Positions 58,090-64,000 of a stretch of 64,000 nucleotides of DNA are shown here, one piece after another. The stretch is taken from the NCBI GenBank assembly GCA_964036045.1, contig OZ038381.1, positions 69,998,242-70,062,241 of the forward strand, in the 5' to 3' direction. Made by a program: the position numbers and the translations under genes. The notes under the pieces are model-generated. The model saw nothing but the letters and a program-made list of their open reading frames with translations, had not been told where the DNA came from and did no database searches. The first letter of the stretch is position 1. Each line of letters opens with the position of its first letter. The DNA is from Eutreptiella sp. 'Long Island Sound 2002' (Eukaryota; Euglenozoa; Euglenophyceae; Eutreptiales; Eutreptiaceae).

Positions 58090-58243
58090 GATCGTGGATG
58101 TTTGCGATGCAAATGCATGCCTGTGCAGATAAAAAGCATGCTGAAAAATAGGAGACAGTCATGTACAAATAAATCTACAATTATCTATCCGCGCGGAATC
58201 GCGGCGCACATCTGTGCTACGGGCAGGCATTCGCTCTCCTGCA
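58051..58243 (-). repeat. LTR of E3, right copy (5' LTR)
   Basis: 193 bp, direct repeat of 53014-53206. Confidence 0.87.
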
Positions 58244-58248
58244 GTAAC
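58244..58248. repeat. Target-site duplication of E3, right copy
   Basis: GTAAC, matching 53009-53013. Confidence 0.85.
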
Positions 58249-58754
58249 CCTGGACGACTGAGGGTAGATGTGTAACCCAGCTAGGGTTATTGCCCTGCGG
58301 GGTTGAACCTGCATGTATCTTGCGGAGGATTTCCAAAATTTGATGACCAGCAACCTCGGCTCTGCCATTTGTCTGCGATCTGAACTCTTCCGTGTATGCT
58401 ATGGAGATCCCTAATCATGCGCAAAGTGTGTTAAACCATGCACTGGTAAATTCGGGATCATGGTCCCTTGTGATTTCTGTCGCGACATCATTCAAAAGAA
58501 AGCCATTGCTTCACTAACATTTTTTCTGCCTTTTCTCCAGTGAACCCATTGAAAAGAATAGGCTTGCATATAACAGCTCCAGATGATCGGCAGACACGCA
58601 GGAGAACACCATCAAAAAGACGTCCAAGGTTATCCTTAGCGGGTCCTATGTGAAGGGTATCCAATGCCATGCTGGTCATGATCTGGTCAGGAACCGGATG
58701 CGGTAAAACAAAAAACCGTCTTTTGCTTGGTTTAGGGGTCTGATCGCTTGTCAT
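58249..58754 (-). pseudogene. Integrase catalytic core of C0
   Basis: It reads MALDTLHIGPA (first catalytic Asp), then DHDPEFTSAWF (second Asp, near 58464), then QTNGRAEVAG (Glu), with 35 residues between the second Asp and the Glu, the exact D,D-35-E spacing. A stop lies in the core at about 58417 and one frame change near 58490. All three acidic residues are still present. Interrupted by E3 directly after a WVTHLP segment. Confidence 0.85.
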
Positions 58755-58985
58755 ATCAGGCAGTGATGGCTGACTTGTTTACATTTTCCTTATAGGCCCT
58801 CTATCCGAAAACATCGCCGCAACTGTGCATAAAGGGATGCAGTGTCAGCGTGGATACTTTCACCCTGCCATGCCTGAATTACTGGGATATGTAGTTTTTC
58901 TGGAACAACACAGCATGCTTTGTAGAATAGCCGACCATCTTTCAAGCGAAAGTCCGGAAACCTCGGTTTTAGAGGCCTGTTAAAT
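58755..58985 (-). pseudogene. Integrase N-terminal region of C0
   Basis: Pieces in shifting frames read FRLKDGRLFYKA, ESIHADTASLYAQLRRCFRI and CKQVSHHCLI, the order of the segment before and within the integrase zinc-binding domain. The usual histidine before G-x-x-H is lost in this copy and stops interrupt it. Confidence 0.65.
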
Positions 58986-59681
58986 TTGAGTGCCCGATAA
59001 ATGCCAAAAAAACGGGTATCCGCCTCCTAATATTCATCCCAAGGATCCCATCGGATGTTTGGAGAAAACTCGAGATATGCAGGAACAGGAAGGGGTTCCC
59101 GAATATAAATAGCGGGCCTAGCTGCTTTCAAATTTGCAGTGAACCTAATTGCAAGAGCAACCGCGGTGGCCAGCCTAGCTGTGTAATATTAGCACCCTGG
59201 GTAGACGGATTAACGTTCCCCGACCCAATGTTGAGAATGTCACGTGATGATCCGGGGTGGCTGTGGGACTGGGACATAGAGGGGGAATGCACTTCTGTTG
59301 AAAGATGATTAATTGAGGGGGGGATGTTGCTTTGGACAGTGCTGCCATTTGCCCTGCAATCAAAGGTACAGCCGCAGCTGAGGCCACTGTGTTGGTATAC
59401 ATTTGTTTTTGGCGTCTTGTGATAACAGTGTTGATAAAACCAGAATCACATTGCAACACGACATCATTTGATGCACTGCACTGGTCGCAATGTTCCTCAC
59501 GAACCATGTTTGGGGGAGGCAATGATTGCAGCACTTGTGACGAGGTGGGGCACCCATATACTGGGTGTGGTTCAGTACCCGATATGGTGTATACGCATGT
59601 GGCTTTTGCTTGTTTTTCTTGCGCGACCATAGCCTTGTGTTCCAACTTGTTTTGAAGTGAACCATGACTACTAACATCCTG
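58986..59681 (-). pseudogene. RNase H-integrase linker of C0
   Basis: A minus-strand frame (59175-59645) is open for 156 codons and has C-x2-C (HCDQCSAS) but no known domain. Chromoviruses often carry a variable linker here. Confidence 0.4.
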
Positions 59682-59807
59682 TCAACCATGACATGCCGGA
59701 TGGGCCCAACGTGACAAGGCGCCAGCGACTTCATTGTCCTTCCCGGGAACATACAAAACAGACAAGTTGAACTTTGAAAAGGTTACATGCCACCGGCCAC
59801 GTCGTCC
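59682..59807 (-). pseudogene. RNase H C-terminal fragment of C0
   Basis: About 41 codons reading GRWHVTFSKFNLSVLYVPGK then DNEVAGALSRWAHPA, the standard end of gypsy RNase H (V.YVPGK.N..AD.LSR), here with Ala-Gly in place of Ala-Asp. Upstream the frame runs straight into the GC-rich minisatellite, so the long open frame there is a fusion by chance. Confidence 0.8.
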
Positions 59808-59814
59808 ACATGGG

Positions 59815-61700
59815 CGACTGGGTGTGTCGAGGAACCTCCGCCAGGAGTGGCGAGGGACCAACCACACCAGCCACAAACCCACCACACACGCCACCGCCGC
59901 ACACCACACGCCACACACCACACACCGCACACCACACACCACCGCCGACAGCGAAACCCAGCCAGGAGTGGCGGGGAACCGCGCCCGGGACCCTGAGCCA
60001 GGAGTGGCGAGGAACGCCCACCACCGCCGGCAGCGAAACCCAGCCAGGAGTGGCGGGGAGTAGCACACAGGAACCTCCGCCGGGAGTGGCGAGGAACCAA
60101 CCACACCACACACCAGCCGCAACCCCACCAGCACACCACCACCGCACACCACACACCACACACCACACACCACACACCACACACCACACACCACGCACCA
60201 CCGCCGCCAGCGGACCCCAGCCAGGAGAGGCGGGGGACCACACACCACCACCGGCACCGAAACCCAGCCAGGAGTGGCGGGGAGTAGCACGCAGGAACCT
60301 CCGCCAGGAGTGGCGAGGGACCGACCACGCCACACACCGCCGCCAACGGACCCCAGCCAGGAGTGGCGAGGACCGCCCACCACAACCAGCAGCGAAACCC
60401 AGCCAGGAGTGGCGGGGAGTAGCACACAGGAACCTCCGCCAGGAGTGGCGAGGGACCAACCACCAACACACCACCGCCACACACCACACACCACCGCCGC
60501 CAGCGGACCCCAGCCAGGAGTGGCGGGGACCGCCCACCACCACCGGCAGCGAAACCCAGCCAGGAGTGGCGGGGAGTAGCACACAGGAACCTCCGCCAGG
60601 AGTGGCGAGGGACCAACCACACCACATACCACCCACAACCCCGCCAACACACCACCGCCGCACACCACACACCACACACCACGCACCACCACCGCCAGCA
60701 GGCCCCAGCCAGGACTGGCGGGAAACCGCACACCACCACCGGGAGCGAAACCCAGCCAGGAGTGGCGGGGAGTAGCACACAGGAAACTCCGCCAGGAGTG
60801 GCGAGGGACCAACCACACCACACACCAACCACATCCCCACCACACACCGCCGCCGCCAGCGAACCCCAGCCAGGAGTGGCGGGGAACCGCGCCCAGGGCC
60901 CTCAGCCAGGAGTGGCGAGGACCGCCCACCGCCACCGGCATCGAAACCCAGCCAGGAGTGGCGGGGAGTAGAACACAGGAACCTCCGCCAGGAGTGGCGA
61001 GGGACCAACCACAGCCACAACCCCACCAACACACCACCGCCGCACACCACACACCACACACCACACACCACACGCCACGCACCACCGCCGCCAGCAGGCC
61101 CCAGCCAGGAGTGGTGGGGAACCGCACACCACCACAGGCAGCGAAACCCAGCCAGGAGTGGCGGGGAGTAGCACACAGGAACCTCCGCCAGGACTGGCGA
61201 GGGACCAAACACACCACACACCAGCCACAACCCCACCACACACCACCGCCGCCCGGAGACCTCAGCCAGGAGTGGCGAGGACCGCCCACCACTACCGGCA
61301 GCGAAACCCAACCAGGAGTGGCGGGGAGTAGCACACGGGAACCTCTGCCAGGAGTGGCGACGGACCAACCGCACCACACACCAGCCACAACCCCACCAAC
61401 ACACTGCCACCGCTCACCACACACCACACACCACACACCACGCACCACACGCCACCGCCGGCGGCGGAACCCCAGCCAGGAGTGGCGGGGAGCCACACAA
61501 CACCGCAGGCAGCGAAACCCAGCCAGGAGTGGCGGGGAGTAGCACACAGGAACCTCCGCCAGGAGTGGCGAGGGACCAACCACACCACACACCCGCCATA
61601 ACCCCACCAACACACCACCACCGCACACCACAAACCACAAACCACGCACCACACACCAACACAGACACCACGCGCGCACGCACCGCGCCACAAACACACA
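59815..61700. repeat. GC-rich minisatellite with CCAGGAGTGGCG core
   Basis: About 35 copies of AGCCAGGAGTGGCGGGG or GCCAGGAGTGGCGAGG at 30-75 bp spacing, alternating with CACACCACACACC runs. A higher-order unit marked by 'cacaggaacctccg' recurs every 135-220 bp (60061, 60283, 60419, 60578, 60771, 60968, 61169, 61328, 61541). Stop codons are scarce in all frames, giving frames of up to 715 codons that encode Trp/Cys/Gly/Val or Pro/Thr/His repeats. I do not regard these as genes. Confidence 0.9.
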
Positions 61701-64000
61701 CACCGGCGGCGAACCACGACCAGAGGAGGGGGCGACACGCCCGCAAGCAACACAGCCAGGAACAGCGAAACCCCCCCCCCCCCCCCACCACCACCCCACC
61801 CCGGAGAGACGGGACACCAACCACCGCAAACCGCACAGCGAAAAGGGGGGCGGGACGAAAAGGGCCCACGGGGGGCGCAGGCGAGGGACCCAACCTCAGG
61901 GGTTTGGGCCCCCCCCCGGTGACCGTATCGGCCCCACCTGAGCACACGCAATAAGGTGGGATACACCCGGGACCGTTGGTCACAGCCCGCGGTGGCACCG
62001 GCCTGGGGGGGTGACCAATGGGCCTGACCAAGAGCACTCCCCACGGCACGTACTGCGGTTCGGGCCCAGCGAGGGGCTGCGGGTAGGGCACACCGTCCAT
62101 CGGGGCAGGCAAGAGACGCGCCTGTCCCGCAAGGACTCCCCAGCGACCCACAGTGTACCCGACCCCGGTGTGGGGAACGGCTGGAGTACCTGGCTACGGA
62201 ACAGGTCCATGGACGGCATCCGTACAACAGAGTTACACCCTGACGGGGAGTGCAAGCAACGGCCCCCCCACGGGGAAACACCAGGGGAAGGGACCCGAGC
62301 CGGCGACAAGGACCCCCCCCCACACACCGCAGCCGGGAAGGCCCGGGCACGACACCGCCCCAAGCGACACGGAAAAGAGACAGAAGGAGGAGGGCACGCA
62401 AAGGGGACAGCAAGGGGACACACCACCAACAGACCCCAGCCAAGGGGGGCGGGGAACCACACAGCCGAGACAGGGGGGGGGGCACGACACACAGCCCCCA
62501 CACCAAACAGGGCCGCCAAACCACGCCTGCAAAGGCGAGGACAGGCACCCAAACGCACCACCAACATACCGCACACACGCCCGAGCGTGCACACAACACA
62601 CACCCCCACAACCGCCACCGACACGAGCCCCACAAGCGCACACCACACACCAAACCGCAGGCGCCGCCCGCACCACACACGCAACACACACAAACCCAAA
62701 CAACAGGAACCCAGCAACCCCCCCCCCGCCAGGGGGGCTGCAGGGCCGCCAGAAACCGCTAGGACGCAAAGGAGGACCCACCAAGCCCGCAGCCAGGAGT
62801 AGCGAACGGCCACACCCAGTAACACCCGAACAGCCACGCCCAACACCAGGACCGGGCACTACGACACCCACACCAGCACCGCCACCAACGCCCAAACCGG
62901 ACGCCACGACACCCTCACCAGCGGACACACCCGAAACCAGCGGAGGCACCATCGGCGACACCAGCGACCCCAGCACCCACCAAAACACTAGGACATGGGA
63001 CACCCTCACCAACAACAAACCAACACAAAAAGCCACCCAACACTGACCAACGACCGCACCTAGCCGATCCGGTCCCCCACCGGCTCGCACCCAGAACCAC
63101 CGCCACCGGCATCCACGCCATCGGAAACACCAACACCGCCAAAAATCAAGGCAGCACAACACCCTCACCAACACTGTCACCGCCGGAGCCAACGCCTACG
63201 AAACCTACGCATGCCACCGCCGGTTCCAGCACCTACATCACCCAAGCCAACGGCATCAAGCACACCATCGCCGGCAACACCCACCATTGGCGTCGCCACC
63301 AGCAACCTCTGCCACCGGAGGACACCGAAACCACCACAGCCGGTGAGCCAACAAACCACCAAGCCCCGGCCAGGGGAAGCGAGGGCACGCGCCCGGAACC
63401 ACCATGCAATCCCCGGCGACACCCACACCACCGGCGCCGCCAACACCACCCTCACCCACGACACCACCCGGAGCAACGCCTACGCCTCCGACACCAACAG
63501 CAGCACCAGCAGACTACACCACCTACTGCACACCCCCCCAGACAGAGCCACAGAAACCGACCACCGCCCTGAACGCAAGCCGCTGACCACCCACACACAG
63601 ACCCACGCCAACCACCACCAGCATCAGCAGCGTCTGAGACGCCGAGAACCATAACGACGCCCACAACGACCTCACCACCGGCATCACCGACACCGACACC
63701 GGCAGTACGGCCTCAGCACCGACAAACCAGAGCGTCAACGGCAACCGCCACGGCAACACCGCCCGGTACAACACCATCGGCATCAACAACACCAAGGGAG
63801 CCAACACAGAGGCCAGCGACACCCATGGGTACCTCCACCAGGAGTGACGAGGTACCACCCCCGCCGTCAGAACACCACCATCCACCAGGGCAACACCCGC
63901 AGCGCCCACATCGGCCACAGCTCCACCGGCGGCGCCCTCGCCAGCACCGTCACCAACACCGCGACGGCCAGCCACGAATGGCACGCCCGGAACCGCCGAC
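61701..64000. other. GC-rich, C-biased block, no gene recognised
   Basis: Continuous with the minisatellite in composition, with CACC/CCACCGCC words and a C run at 61769-61785; stray core copies occur at 62790 and 63838. Overlapping frames of 200-465 codons on both strands have biased composition and no motif I know. A less repetitive part at 61920-62230 encodes nothing recognisable. Confidence 0.5.

Larger units (their letters stand above)
53014..58243 (-). mobile_element. Small LTR retrotransposon E3 inserted in C0 integrase
   Basis: 5,230 bp bounded by 193-bp LTRs that start TG and end CA, with GTAAC duplications. Without the nested T2 element it is about 2.6 kb. It has no RT or integrase signature. 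The only substantial reading frame is at 57460-58089. A purine run GGGAGGGCAG on the minus strand beside the left LTR suggests minus orientation. I count about 23 differences between the 193-bp LTRs (about 88% identity). It looks like a non-autonomous element, possibly with a Gag-like protein. Confidence 0.85.
52311..59807 (-). mobile_element. Decayed Ty3/gypsy chromovirus C0, split by E3
   Basis: In sense order on the minus strand it has the end of RNase H (59807-59682), a linker, the integrase zinc-binding region, the integrase core, then E3 (53014-58243), then the integrase C-terminal part and chromodomain. Stops and frame changes are frequent, so it is dead. Gag, protease and RT are missing because the element ends at the GC-rich minisatellite from about 59815. 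It belongs to a different branch from E0/E1: its chromodomain directly follows a GDLVWVR-type integrase tail. LTRs were not found. Confidence 0.82.

Noticed and set aside
59682-61829. 715-codon minus-strand frame, and frames of 333-559 codons nearby
   Set aside because: They arise from a GC-rich minisatellite that lacks stops in most frames; only the last 41 codons (RNase H) are real homology.

Overview
This window looks like nuclear DNA from a eukaryote with a large, repeat-rich genome, probably a protist or alga; I cannot name the lineage. The signs are TTAGGG-type interstitial telomere repeats, long microsatellites, satellite arrays, many oligo-G/C runs of 10-18 bases, Ty3/gypsy LTR retrotransposons with chromodomains, and a hAT-type DNA transposon. 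I could not recognise any ordinary host gene. Nearly all supportable coding sequence belongs to mobile elements, and most of it is decayed.

Layout. 1-6.6 kb: non-coding, with a 3-copy tandem repeat, a degenerate minisatellite and an AAC/ATC/TG microsatellite block. 6,636-7,602: an internally deleted hAT element with 8-bp target duplication, a BED-type zinc finger and the C-terminal hAT dimerisation motif. 8.4-14.3 kb: a roughly 180-bp satellite in direct orientation, then a spacer with two (CCCTAA)n tracts, then the same satellite inverted. 14.3-20.4 kb: nothing recognisable. 20.4-22.7 kb: G-rich, low-complexity DNA. 22,699-about 42,760: an old, broken Ty3/gypsy element on the + strand (called E0). 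It is split by two later LTR-element insertions: E1 (25,086-36,427, minus strand, 786-bp LTRs, nearly complete and young) and E2 (38,108-41,070, about 270-bp LTRs, no pol, old). Each insertion has its own 5-bp target duplication. 42.8-50.8 kb: several degenerate tandem repeats and one strong hairpin. 50.8-59.8 kb: a decayed chromovirus on the minus strand (C0: RNase H, integrase, chromodomain, then a SET-like reading frame in the same frame). It is split by a 5.2-kb LTR element (E3, 193-bp LTRs), which itself carries a 2.6-kb inverted-repeat element (T2) full of an 11-bp minisatellite and a telomere-like tract. 59.8-64 kb: a GC-rich minisatellite with long but meaningless open frames on both strands.

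How it fits together. E1 contains every expected part in order: 5' LTR, primer binding site like initiator-Met tRNA, Gag with zinc knuckle, aspartic protease, reverse transcriptase, RNase H, integrase, chromodomain, polypurine tract, 3' LTR. It inserted antisense into its own relative E0, and removing E1 plus one target-site copy lets the E0 gag frame read on. The same logic applies to E2 in E0 and E3 in C0. This gives a relative insertion order: E0 and C0 first, then E2 and E3 (LTR pairs roughly 80-88% identical), with T2 after E3 and E1 most recent (LTR pair about 98% identical). The least expected observations are the SET-like frame downstream of the C0 chromodomain, the tRNA-like sequence inside the E1 LTRs, the AG...CT LTR ends shared by E0 and E1, and the satellite inverted repeat around interstitial telomere tracts.
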